Assembly: GCA_947396885.1 (NCBI GenBank)
Contig: OX377206.1
Coordinates: 89,091,960-89,155,959 of the forward strand
Direction: 5' to 3'
DNA length: 64,000 nucleotides
DNA from: Heligmosomoides polygyrus polygyrus
Lineage: Eukaryota; Nematoda; Chromadorea; Rhabditida; Heligmosomidae
Shown here: positions 1 through 10,663 of the stretch, piece by piece
Numbering within the stretch: position 1 is the stretch's first letter
Layout: each line of letters starts with the position of its first letter
The notes under the pieces: generated by a model
The model's input: only the letters and a program-made list of their open reading frames with translations
Told to the model about the DNA's origin: nothing
Database searches by the model: none
Translations under genes and position numbers: made by a program

Positions 1-259
1 GCTTGATCTACCACGGCGTCGTCGACAGACGCTTCGCACAATAGGATTGGGTGGAGGCGGTGTTGAACTCTTATGACGATGATTTTTCTTACCCTTTTTG
101 CATAGTGGAATCCACTATTTCAGAACAAAATCGTAGTCTGAAGGTGGGCCTTCGATAGTAAAGCCAAATATTCTATTCTACCGTGAAAATATCCGAGCCG
201 GCGCACAAATAGGCTCGGGGAGGGGGTCACCATGTGGGGCAACCCTATACACCATTTTG

Positions 260-460
260 GGATCTATCCTAGTGAGGCAGGGGCAGTCCGCTCTGACTCT
301 GGAGCTAGGGCGGCAAAATTGAAAGCAGAGTGGTTTACAAAGAATACCGTGAACTGATCAAGGAGACACCTTTCTAGCAGTTTCCTAGCCGGAAGATGGC
401 TTACTGTTTACAATTGTTTCGCTTTTTTAACGATGCCTCCCCACCGACTAGGATAGATCC
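260..460. mobile_element. MITE, GGATCTATCCTAGT family
   Basis: Ends GGATCTATCCTAGT and ACTAGGATAGATCC about 200 bp apart, with CCTCCCC/GGGG next to them. The same pair bounds 34719-34907. Confidence 0.55.
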
Positions 461-601
461 GCGTTGTGTTGTACGAAACCAAAAATTTTGTGCAGCACTA
501 GTGTGTTACAGCCCTGTGATGAACTGAGCTAGGCCATTTCTGATGTAATTGGACATACATGTGCCACACGCCCCAAGGCAAGGTGCCCCCCCCCCCCAGT
601 G

Positions 602-950
602 TTTGACCAACTTACAACCGGAAAAAACGTCTGAATTATTCACCGTAGTCTCGGAGTGAAATTCAGGGAAATCGTTACGGGACCGAGTTGCCCATCCCTC
701 TGCCAATCAGTCGCTGCAGCTAGTGATATTTGCTTGCATGCTTCTCCGGCGCAAATAGGGTGGGGGGGGGGGCTTCTAATGGGCAGAAAATCCCATAGAT
801 CGCCGTTAATGTCCTTCATCCCTGGTTCCGACGTATAAAGCTTGTAGTAAGGGCGTTCCATGGTTAATAAAAACCATGTTTGAATCGCGCGACTGTGGGC
901 GTTGCACCCCGGACAACTCGGACGGGTTTTTTTCCGGTTGTAGGTGCATC
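602..950. mobile_element. G-tract MITE, copy 1
   Basis: Ends CTTACAACCGGAAAAAACG and the inverse CGGGTTTTTTTCCGGTTGTA. Inside is a run of G (about 10) after GCAAATAGGGT. Copies 2 and 3 follow within 3 kb. Confidence 0.75.
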
Positions 951-1250
951 GGCGAGTCCCTCTCCTCCCCCCCCCCCCCCAACTCGTACTGTACCGGCGC
1001 TGTTGTGTCGTCGTCATTCTCTCCCCCTTCCTTCTCTTCCTCTTTATGCCTGAAAGAAGGTGCAATCGCAGTTGATATCTTAACGATGTCATAAGAGATG
1101 AGCGTGTTCACTATAGCCGTATATCGAACGCACTCATTACATAGAAAACAACTGCACTAACGGAGTCAAATCAGTGTTGTTTTTTTAATGTCATTTTGTA
1201 GAGCTGGTAGACAAGATTCTCATCGACTTTGTTTGTTTATCTCGGCTTAC

Positions 1251-1275
1251 GTTTTGACGACGTCGCCTTCATCAG
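1251..1275 (-). ncRNA. Hammerhead-like core in a lone PLE end
   Basis: The minus strand reads CTGATGA, a GGCGAC/GTCGTC near-palindrome, then AAAAC in place of GAAAC, followed by GTAAGCC as in the 30.1-kb copy. It appears to be the end of a solitary Penelope-like fragment (about 1235-1290). Confidence 0.35.
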
Positions 1276-1448
1276 AGCCTGAATTAGAATATATAGAACA
1301 TAAAATAACAAGGCCCAATGCGTGCCAGGGGGATGCATTCTTGTGATGTCTTTTCTTCCTCATTTTTCTACAGCGCTAGGAAACCGAAACAAGCGGAAAC
1401 AGTGTGGCCTGTCACGGTTTGGAAATTGCAAAGGATTCACATGTAGTG

Positions 1449-1822
1449 TCTGATAAACTTACAACCGAAAAAAAGCCCGTCTGAGTTGTTCACCGTAATT
1501 TCGGAGTGAGATTTAGGGAAATCGTTACGGGACCGAGTCGCCTATCCCTCTGCTAATCAGTCGCTGCAGCTAGTGATATTTGCTTGCATGCTTCTCCGGC
1601 GCAAATAGGGTCGGGGGGGGGGGGGATGTTTCTGATGGGCAGAAAATCCCATAGAGCGTCGTAGTGTCGTTAATGTCCTTCATCCCTGGCTCCAACGTAT
1701 AAAGCCAGTAGTAAGGATGTTCCATGGTTAATAAAAACCAGGATTGAATCGCGCGGCTGTGGGTGTTGCACCCCGGACAACTCGGACGGTTTTGTTTTCT
1801 CGGTTGCAAGTGTATCGGCGAG
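1449..1822. mobile_element. G-tract MITE, copy 2
   Basis: Starts TGATAAACTTACAACCG and ends CGGTTGCAAGTGTATCGG. The body matches copy 1 closely, including GTCGCTGCAGCTAGTGATAT and a run of about 12 G. Confidence 0.75.
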
Positions 1823-1854
1823 TTTCACATGTGGGCTAGCTTAGTCTAACTTTT

Positions 1855-2165
1855 GTAAAATAGTTTGTTTTCAATTTTCCCGCCGTTGCCACTATGACAG
1901 AGCAGAGAGTGCCCCCTTTCGACTAGGATACATCCTGATTGAGAATATATAGAATGCTTAGACGAGCTCAACGCTTGCAAATGATTAAGACGTAAAGTAC
2001 GTCAGTGACTTTTTGGAGAACAATTCGTTTTCGATTTTGCCGCCATTGTCAACGTGACAGAGCAGAGTGTCCCGTCCGACTAGGGTACATCCTGATTGAG
2101 AATATATAGGAAAATTAGGCGCGTCCAAACGCTTGCAGATGATTAAGTACGTCAGCGTCCTTATT
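1855..2165. repeat. Tandem duplication of about 165 bp
   Basis: Two units share GACAGAGCAGAG, TACATCCTGATTGAGAATAT, and AACGCTTGCA-ATGATTAAG in order (1855-2015 and 2020-2165), with perhaps 15 percent divergence. Confidence 0.8.
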
Positions 2166-2987
2166 ACGAACTTCACATCGTGTTCAGAAGTCTAATTGAT
2201 TTCAAGCCTGTTTGTTCAAATTTCAGTTTTATTTGATCGATCTTCACTGGTTTATCTGCTAAAAAAAACCCACTCTCTTCCTTTTTATGCTGTTTAAACA
2301 TTATGCAGCTCATATCGTTGTTACTTGTTAATTTCGGCTTGGATAAAGAGTGCTTTTCAACATGCCTCCCCCAACTAGGAATTCAAAACTGCCATCTGAT
2401 CAGCTAGTCTGACATAGTTCTCTTATTTCGAGGTGTTGTTGCTTACTTATTGTGTTTATGTTCATTACGGTATCGTTAAGACGCTCGCTCCCCTCCAACT
2501 AGGATTGCACCGGAAACGAAAGCTTCTAGTATTCGTCAAGTCAAGGGCACTATGCACAACGAACTGACATTAGTCGAGGATTTATACTCTTCGTGGCGTG
2601 ACCCAATCGAGTAGGGACACCGCGGCGTCGGGGTAGCGTAACAACAGGCACAGATTTGAGATTTTACTATTTTTCACATATCTGAGTATATTATCTGGCC
2701 AGAAAAACATTTATCTTCGTTCTGGTTTGGCACTTTTTGACTTCGGAAGACGTTAACATCTCACTGTTCCTTCTCCACTGTCACATGAGACATATTCTGA
2801 CGAGTTCTCCGCATCAGACTGTTAATGTGAAAAAGGAGCGTAAAATGAAAATGAAAATGATGAAGAAAGAAGCTACTGTTGCGTTTTATCCTTGTAACCT
2901 GAGAAGAACTAAAGTGTCTCATAACGTATTGCAGTGAGGCAACATGCCAAATGAGATGAGGAGACCATGTTCGCCTGGTCAAGAGTG

Positions 2988-3604
2988 CTTGATAAACTTA
3001 CAACGGGAAAAAAGCCCGTCTGACTTGTCCACCGTAGTTCCGGAGTAAAATTCAGGGAAACCGTTACGGGACCACGCAGTTGCCTATCCCTTTGCTAATC
3101 AGTCGCTGCAGCTAGTGATATTTGCGTGCTTGTCCGGCGCAAATAGGGTCGGGGGGGGGGGGGCTTCTGATGGGCAGAAAATCCCTGAGCCCCCCCCCCC
3201 CCCCCGACCCTATTTGCGTCATTGATGTCGCTCTTCCTTGGCTCCAGCTTACAAAGCCTGTAGTAAGGGCGCTCCATGACTAATAAAAACCAGGTTTGAA
3301 ACGCGCGGCAGCGCGACAGGAGGTACACCCGCCCCTGCTGGTGGCGTGACGTCAGAAGGTACAGCCGCTGTTCTGCGGACCGGAAACTTTTGTTTTGCGT
3401 GCCAAATGTTTCGTAAGGCAGCCATTGGACTCTCGGTGAAGCCTAGGGAGTTGGGGGTAGGTGAGCAAGGGGGATGGGAGGAAGGTTGCACGCCCCCAGC
3501 AGGGGCGGGTGTACCTCCTGACCGTCCCCCGAAACGCGCGGCTGTGGGCGTTGCGCACCGGACAACTCGGGCGGGTTTTTTCCGGTTGTAAGTGTATCGG
3601 CGAG
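2988..3604. mobile_element. G-tract MITE, copy 3, with nested insertion
   Basis: Same ends as copies 1 and 2. It is longer because of an insertion at about 3309-3530. It also has opposed G and C runs (about 3151-3206) that would form a hairpin. Confidence 0.75.
3309..3530. mobile_element. Inverted-repeat element nested in the G-tract MITE
   Basis: Inverted ends AGGAGGTACACCCGCCCCTG and its inverse. The host MITE sequence GAAACGCGCGGC occurs on both sides (about 3297 and 3531), as an 11-12 bp duplication would. Its inner part (GTTTCGTAAGGCAGCCATTG) recurs at about 5190. Confidence 0.65.
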
Positions 3605-4450
3605 TCTGGTCAAGCAACCTCATCCCCATATTTCTTTCACCAAATCAAAGGACATCTAAAACTAGAGCAAATAGATACAAGAAGGGTTTAAGTGTATAAA
3701 GGTTGAGTAGCTTTCAGCGAGATCCAAGTCGAAGTAGGAGTGGTCGAAATCCATTTCAAGTGCCCTTTTTGCTGTACACAGAACGTTTTTTTTATTCACT
3801 GTTTTTATTTCACCCCTTCCCTCCTTTATTGTTTTATTTATACGGCTGCACATACATAATTTGCATAGCCCCCAGCACCACAACTGCGAATAAAGCTATA
3901 TGGCCAGGAAAGCCTTTTCGGCACCAGATGGACCCAGGGTGGGGTCATAGTGTAAGGCAGGCCTACACGGCAGTGTATTTTGTTGCATGAAGTTAAAGAT
4001 GTTATGCAGCACCCATGTATTCTAAAAGTTGGAAAATTGAGCCAGCCCACTTCCGGTGTAATTGGGTTTTCGTGACCCTTCCACAAGCCCGCTAGAGTTT
4101 TGCGCCATCGAACCGCCATCTGTTCCTGTCGTGATGGGGTCCACACTCTCACTGTGGTAGGAGCCGCGCCGAGGAACAGTTGTCACGACATCACCTTCCG
4201 CTCGGTGCCGCTACTGCAGCTAGATTAATTTTAACCACAATTTTTGAGCAGCACCTTCAAGAGTTGCTCCCACTGAGGGATATGGTCCAGGCCTCGCTAA
4301 TGGCGACAAAACGGCATGCTGCAAAATAGTGTTGCAGGCCTTACGAAGGCGGATAGCCACTAAATAAAATGTGGCTCGATTCCCACTCCGCACTCTCGAG
4401 CACATTGTGCCCGTTTTATTAGATATTTATCGATTTTTGTTGGGCTTCTG
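3605..4450. other. No gene seen
   Basis: T-rich and mixed sequence with no supported exon, repeat or motif. The ORFs of about 100 codons lack splice context and similarity. Confidence 0.5.
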
Positions 4451-4451
4451 G

Positions 4452-4742
4452 GGCTGTGTGTAGCGCAGTCGGAGGAGGTGCCGGCTATCGCATGCATCCG
4501 ATATCAGGTGCTTGGTTCGGATTTCCCGCCTATGCCATCGAAGCCTTCCATCACTCCGAGGGTCGATGATTTGGTACCGGACTTGTCTGAGAAGGGTAGA
4601 GCTCTGAGTTGACCATCGGCTGCCCACCGCAAGTCACTGTATGGACTAATACGCTTTCAAATGGCCTCCACGACATACCGTAGAGGTAGAATGCGTGGTG
4701 CATCTTGAAAGGGATTTAGTATCCTACCCTTTATCCTTTATT
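4452..4742 (+). mobile_element. tRNA-derived SINE, full
   Basis: A box GTAGCGCAGTCGG and B box TTGGTTCGGATTTCCC head, body with TTGGTACCGGACTTGTCTG, and tail CCTTTATCCTTTA. Reference copy near the left end. Confidence 0.85.
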
Positions 4743-5379
4743 AGGCTTCTGGATAACTTGCTGACGGCTCAAGTGAACCTCCCTAATTCAGCTCTTGTGG
4801 TAACCAGCAGCTAAGTACTTTCATTTTAGCAATGGGCCCATTAAGAGGCTATGTGGCTCAGGGACGGGGATGCCATATTTAATGGATGTTCATCTACGTC
4901 AAAAATGAACCGGCAAAAGAAGACTTGTCGCCCATCCTTGTTCATCAAACCCTTTATGGTAGGTGCTGTCTATATTCAAAGCGATACTCGGCTTCAACGT
5001 TTGATGTTCGTTGCCTAGCGCCCCACTACAACTTCTAGCCATTCGTTTGTGTTTCCGTTACTCTCAGTGCCTATATACACCCATGGCTTACCTGTTCTTT
5101 TGTTGGTGTTAGAGAGCTTGGGGCGGAGTAGCGTTCTACCCCCGCCCTTTAAACAGAGGCGTGGCAAATGTCTGCGTCTCCACTATCTCGTAAGGCAGCC
5201 ACTGGACTCTCGAGCAAGCCCAGGGAGTTGGGGGTGGACGGGCCAGGGGGACGAGGGGGTAGAGCACTTGACTCCCAGAGCTTGGCTTTTATACGAAGAA
5301 GCAGACCCTCGATTATTTGTCGTTCATCACGCGAATTAGAACTCGTTTTAAAGGCCTGTTCATAGTTCGTGATAGCAGC

Positions 5380-5660
5380 GACGGTGTCGCTGGTGAAAGG
5401 CGTGCGAATCGATCAGGGCCGAGCGATCAGTGACAAAAGTCGATGTGCAGTCTTTGCCCGGGCGACTAGTTGCACACGTCGCTCGCGTTGGGACCTCGGT
5501 AAACGGACCGCGGTGCGGGGGATAGTTGCGTTGTTTCATGCGAGGGAGGTCGGGGGTTCGGTACTCCTGCAATGCTGCGCTTTTGCACCACATCCTGGGG
5601 TTCCTTCCGTAGCCTGCGGACTCCCCCTGAGCCCTTCCCTTGCCAAGTTGCGTGTCCGTG
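5380..5660 (+). mobile_element. Third tRNA-like repeat family
   Basis: GAGGTCGGGGGTTCGGTACTCCTGC (B-box like) followed by TGCGGACTCCCCCTGAGCCC. It shares these blocks with 13170-13470 and 63300-63600. Confidence 0.5.
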
Positions 5661-5663
5661 ATT

Positions 5664-5992
5664 GGACAGAGGACATGGCACAATCTCTTATTTGACACTA
5701 AAAAATGGCCGCCTTCCTGCTGTTTAAAACAAATTTTAAACCATCTTTTTCTAAAAAAATGTTATAAAATTTCAAACAATAGGTTCATTTATTGGGTAGA
5801 TATATTAAAACTTCAAGGAAAGTTATACTAAAAAATTTCCTTGAAGAAAAAGTTATTCTATCTATTTTGGAGAGTCTCTAGTTTAATGTCAAAGAAACTC
5901 ATTTCAATTTGAAAGAGTTCGCTTTGATTTCAAAAGTCTTAGGCTTGCTTAGAAAAGTGTTCAATTCGACGTGAAAATGGTGTATACTGTTA
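5664..5992. repeat. Half copy of the ATTCGACGTGAAAATGG foldback family
   Basis: From GAGGACATGGCACAATCTC to GTTCAATTCGACGTGAAAATG it follows the right arm at 54395-54740 step by step. No matching left arm is seen. Confidence 0.6.
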
Positions 5993-6059
5993 ACATTGCA
6001 CATGGATTATACTTGTGTCCTAAAAAAGACGAATAATCTAATGTATTGGGTTTCGTGAA

Positions 6060-6180
6060 AAACCGAATATTTGAATAATGAATATATTCGAAGTTTGGGC
6101 CTCATCGAATATTCGAATAATGAATATTCGAATTTATTCGAATATTTGTTCGAAATTGTTCGATTCCGTTCGAAGTATAA
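6060..6180. repeat. TTCGAATATTCGAA palindromic block, copy 1
   Basis: Dense overlapping ATATTCGAAT palindromes with GGGCCTCATCGAATATTCGA, ending CGTTCGAAGTATAATA. A second copy lies at 7235-7390. Confidence 0.85.
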
Positions 6181-6339
6181 TAGTGACCTATGGATTATAC
6201 TTGTGTGCTTGCAAAATTTTTTCGAAGCCGGTTTAATCACCCAAGTTTGCGGTACGGTTGCCAGTTGTGCAACACGAAGACGCTTCACAGTTGTCCAATA
6301 CTGTTGTTTACCATCGACTGCCATCGACTGCCCGACGTA

Positions 6340-7015
6340 GGGTGGTTTCGAAAGAGGTCTCTTCCCAATACGTGTCTAATGGTCATACCTCAGTGTTTCT
6401 TCCCAGTTCTCCTGTGTGGTGCAACTTTCCACTATTTTTACCGCCATACTTTTACCCACTACCCACTACCACGGTTGCTGCTACTACAGAAATTGAATCC
6501 CTTTCCACTGTTCAGTATGGCAACCGGTTGCTCCGTTCTGCACCTTTTTTGCTATTTTGCCTCACAGAAGCCGTTATTTATTTGAATTTACCTCTGTGTT
6601 TGCCGCCATACTCTTACCACTACCCCACTGCCGGGGAAGCTTCGATTCCTTAATAAATTGAGTCCTTTTCCACTGTGCAGTATGACAACCGGCTGCTCTT
6701 TTTTGCACTTTTTTACTATTATTTTGCATTGCAGGTGGCACTTCTTACGTTCAATTTTCCTCTTTGTTAACAGCCCTACCTTGACCATTACCCCGCTACA
6801 AGGGAAGATACGACTCCAGGGCTAGATTCATCAACCGCTTACCGGTCGGTAATGGTGAAAAGCACGCCAGACCTGATGCTGATGAATCTCATATCAGGGG
6901 TTTCACGGTACTTTTCACCGTTACCGGCAGGTAAACTGCTGACGAAGCTGGCCTCAAATACCGAATCTCTCTCCATTGTGCACAACGACAGCCGGTTATT
7001 CTTTTCTAGACTCTT
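6340..7015. repeat. Diverged tandem repeat, unit about 165 bp
   Basis: CTTTCCACTGTTCAGTATGG, CTTTTCCACTGTGCAGTATG and CTCTCCATTGTGCACAACG recur, each followed by CAACCGG-type sequence and a T-rich stretch. A MITE (6819-6954) sits in it. Confidence 0.6.
6819..6954. mobile_element. MITE, GGATTCATCAA family
   Basis: Starts CAGGGCTAGATTCATCAACC and ends GACGAAGCTGGCCT. The core is palindromic: TTACCGGTCGGTAATGGTGA pairs with TCACCGTTACCGGCAGGTAA. Confidence 0.65.
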
Positions 7016-7026
7016 TTGTTATCAAT

Positions 7027-7107
7027 GCTAGGGATGCTTCCTTACTCAGCATCGGATGCCGGCGAAGCCAGCAGCTGTCGCTGGGTAAGGAAGCATTCCT
7101 AGAGGGT
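7027..7107. repeat. Hairpin
   Basis: GCTAGGGATGCTTCCTTACT pairs with GTAAGGAAGCATTCCTAGAG. Nearby GACGCCGGCGAAGCCGGC is another short palindrome (about 7150). Confidence 0.7.
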
Positions 7108-7234
7108 TCGACGTTAAGATTGGTTTCTGACCCCACATGGCTCACCATACCCGACGCCGGCGAAGCCGGCTAACCTAGCGTGGCCCGCCCGGCCAGGGTC
7201 GGGTGCAGGCGAAGCCCGCAGCCGACGCTGGTAA

Positions 7235-7390
7235 ACGAATAATTGAATATATTCGGTTTCATGAAAGACTGAATACTCGAATATAGTGAATATATTCGAA
7301 TTTTGGGCCTCATCGAATATTCGAATATTGAATATTCGAACTTATTCGAATATTCGTTCGAAATTATTCGATTCGGTCCGAAGTATAATA
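7235..7390. repeat. TTCGAATATTCGAA palindromic block, copy 2
   Basis: A direct repeat of 6060-6180, with the same GGGCCTCATCGAATATTCGA core and GAAGTATAATA end. The pair brackets the 6.3-7.0 kb tandem repeat. Confidence 0.85.
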
Positions 7391-7394
7391 TGCA

Positions 7395-8355
7395 TATCTA
7401 GAAAAAATATATGACCCTCGCCCTCCGAGTGCGATTGCGTCGAGGAATCTCATCGGTACTTTCTGGGAAAATGGACGGCGAAGACGGTGCACGTTCCTTG
7501 GTTGATCACAAATGGCAATGAAACGAATTCCAGAGTGCGACCCATTTTAATAGGAGTAAATCATCAAGTCGCGGGAATTGCTTCCCGTGTACAGTTCTGT
7601 GCTCTTCTCGAGGTCCGTTTTCTCAGAAAGTACTTGTAATATGTAGGCGATCGACCTAGGAGCAGCTTAATGGGTAGCCATCCACCGGAAATGGGCACGT
7701 CATGCATTTCCTAGCAGCTGTGCTTCCGTGTTGTCGAGCCGAGTTCTTTTTCCACTTCACCTGACCTGACCGCGCGCTGATTAGGCTCACCTCTGTTGAC
7801 CGCCGCTGGTTACAGTGTGCATGTCACTGTCACTCTCAGCAGGACCTGTGTGTGCTGTTTGTGAGATCGTGCCATCCGCGTGACGTCACCGGAAAACAAT
7901 CCGACGACCAGTTCGTAATGGTCGCTGTGAGTACGTCAAAACAAGCGGCGCCGGCTGGTTCTGAATGCTCGCGCGAAGCCCGCGGACCAACGCTTTCCGT
8001 CCGGCCTTTTGAAATGCGGCCAGCATGCAGCAGTGCTGTTATCGGTGCTACTTCTGTGTACTTTGTCATCGGCCCTGTCAGCATTCACGCCCTCTTTTAT
8101 CATACGGGGCAAGCACTCCATCATCTGTTGCGTTTATTTTGCACAGCCGAACCGTATGTTGTTCTGTCCGTAAAGAAGTAAGATACTCGACGTCGATTTT
8201 CCGTTTTTTGTTGTTGCCACTGCTTTGTCGAATTTGTCCACTTCATTGACATCCGCATAATCATAATATGCTGCTCATTGCGGTCGTGCGAACAAGGTCA
8301 GCCTGAACTTCCTTCTTGTTGATACGATAAGGTACGCTTCGTATGGGTGAGTAAG
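7395..8355. other. No supported gene
   Basis: A 110-codon frame (7852-8181, +) begins at a non-ATG context and resembles nothing I know. Left uncalled. Confidence 0.45.
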
Positions 8356-8360
8356 GATGC

Positions 8361-8827
8361 GTTACGTTAGGTGGCTCCGGGGTGGTACATTAGGTGTCTT
8401 CCCGAGTTACGGTAGTGTGCCGCCGCCTGCCACAGCCCTCGATTACGGTAGTGTGGAGTGTGGTTGAGTCCGCCTCGAACGAGGTATAACGGAAGAATAG
8501 AGCAGACTATGCGCCACGGAACAAACTTGCTGTCATAGGGTGGTGATTGAGGACTTCACTCGTTTTTGTCCCTCTTTCCCATTGTTCTTCTGGAGTTCAT
8601 ATGGTTTTCCGGCGCAGAGTGACTCCTGGTGGGGGACGGGGTTCGCCTTATAATACACTTTCTACACACTATAATGCACGGAATCTGCTCTACGGCAGCA
8701 ACGCGAGCTCTGCTCAACTAGCCTCATCTCGTAGTGAAATCTCGTTCGAGGGGACGCGGCATCCGGGCATACGGTAATGGAGTGCATCGCTCCGCCCTCT
8801 ACAGTAGTGCGAGGCACCTAACGTAAC
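8361..8827. mobile_element. Inverted-repeat element, GTTACGTTAGGTG family
   Basis: Ends GTTACGTTAGGTGGCTC and the inverse GAGGCACCTAACGTAAC. CTCGAACGAGG and CTCGTTCGAGGGG also face each other inside. No coding frame. Confidence 0.65.
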
Positions 8828-8972
8828 CCACCCGTGGCGTCAAATTCGCTCTCCGGTAGAATATCTACTCGTTCGATAAAACTCGCTCGAAGCAATCTCA
8901 TCAGTCGGCCACCCTACTGTGGCTTGGTTGAGGTCGGTCCACCACGATTCCGTAGTCGAGGGGGATGCCTAA

Positions 8973-9106
8973 GGCCCCGTCTATACTTCGTCGCGGCGCG
9001 ACGCAATGGCCACGCAATGAGGCCAAATTGATCGATCACGTCGCACAATCAATATGGTCACTATACGTGGCGTAGCGTCGCGCCGCGACGAAGTATAAAC
9101 GGGGCC
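8973..9106. mobile_element. 134-bp palindromic MITE
   Basis: Ends GGCCCCGTCTATACTTCG and the inverse, flanked by TAA on both sides. The third copy of exactly 134 bp. A 3-bp TAA/TAT duplication suits PIF/Harbinger elements. Confidence 0.85.
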
Positions 9107-9124
9107 TAACGTACGAACCCTGTG

Positions 9125-9735
9125 AGGTTGTCGGGATCACGATCACCAGTTCCCATATATTTTGTCTCCATAACCCTTCCCTTCCATGAGGTATTTGGGT
9201 GGTGATCAAGAATACGATATGTTTTTAGGTTAAGAATGGTAGGCTACGGTAGCTGCTGGTGAACAACGATGGCGAGGTCAGGATCATCGATTTCTCCCAT
9301 ATTTTGCCTATGAGAGATATTTAAGCTCCCAACTTCGAGTTTGTCATTTGTTTTCTAAATCTAATTTGGCAAGTTTTTGGGCACTATTTTCTGTATTTTA
9401 CATCTCAAAGTTAAAGGTTGGAAGTCCGACCGCATAGGTAGAGAAAGTAATTCTACTGACCTAGAGAACCTTACCCATACAATCTGTAACATACCGTAAT
9501 CTATTTTTCAAAGTTTTAAAAATGGTTACCACATTCGTGATTAGCACCCAAAATAACCCACCTGAGCAAAATTCGAGCGAAATCGATGGTGGTGACCCCG
9601 AAAGCCTTGCTCACCCAAACCTCTCGTAAACTAAAGTAATCGACCGAGATCTTGGGAGCGGAGATCGTATTCTTATTCTTGATTAGTAGCCCAAATATTC
9701 CATGGCCGAAAATTATGTTCGGGTGAATCATTTTT
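9125..9735. mobile_element. Diverged relative of the 37.7-kb palindromic element
   Basis: Blocks such as GTGATCAAGAATACGATATG at 9211 and the inverse TTCGTGATTAGCACCCAAAA at 9534 recall the arms at 37.9-38.2 kb. The edges are unclear. Confidence 0.4.
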
Positions 9736-9739
9736 TTTC

Positions 9740-10640
9740 GATCTCTTTTCGACCTCTGGAGTCGTGAAAATACATGAGTGTGCTAATTTCACGAAGGTGT
9801 AATGTCCTTGCAGCAACGTGTTTTAGAACAGAGTGTATCGCACGAGTAGTTCCGTCAGAATTCACTCCCGTATAAACTCACCTGGCGAGCAACGAGTTGA
9901 CATCCCTCAGGGTATCGTTGCAGGACCATACGAACGTTCTGCGCGTTTCAATCTGTGAGAAATGGCTACTGATGGGGTCGATGTATTTACCATATTCCTT
10001 CCAATTTCCACATTTTCGTGTTTGCTGGTTGTTGAATTTGCACGTTCAGCCTTTTCAGAGCCGGAACGATTGTTACGGAGCCATGGGAATACTTCATTCA
10101 TTGCGGTCATTGGAAAGTGGTATCGTTCTCATCTCTCTCTCTCTCTCTCTCTCTCGCCAGTTTCTGCTCTTTTTTCGCATCAGCTGCACCTTTATATATC
10201 GTTATAGTTATATATATATCTTTGTTTCTCACAACTATTTTCTTCGCGATTTCCCTCCTTCTGCACTATAGAAAAAATAGAAACAGAAATGTCAAAATAC
10301 GCTGCCAATGCAATTACAGATGTCATCAAACCAGAAAAATACATGCAAAATGAACAAAATTTACAAAAAAAAGCAAGCGAAGCCGCTTCATATTGATCGG
10401 AATGAGCTTAGCATCCCTATGGTCCCGCGGCGATTGCCGGAGCGTGTGTGAAAAACTCGTCCGTTTTGGTGGACAACTCTTCGCTACCTTTGCAACTTTA
10501 TTGACAAGGCTAACATTGCAATTGCGTGCTTAGCGGCTTTCTTCCACTGTTTTCTTATTGATGTCGTTCTGTTTCATTATCGACGTGCATGATATGCTGC
10601 TGTTTGCCGCTGTCCTGATAAACTGCTGCCGAACCTTTTC
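9740..10640. other. Upstream region of ecd
   Basis: Contains the CT microsatellite and AT-rich DNA; a promoter is expected here, but no specific element is recognisable. Confidence 0.4.
10131..10154. repeat. (CT)n microsatellite
   Basis: A run of about 12 CT units, 500 bp upstream of the ecd start codon. Confidence 0.95.
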
Positions 10641-10650
10641 TCTGTTACAG
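10640..10650 (+). promoter_or_regulatory. Likely spliced-leader acceptor of ecd
   Basis: TCTCTGTTACAG, 13 nt before the ATG, with no upstream exon seen. Nematode mRNAs commonly receive a spliced leader at such a site. Confidence 0.55.
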
Positions 10651-10663
10651 CTGGACGTCGTTG

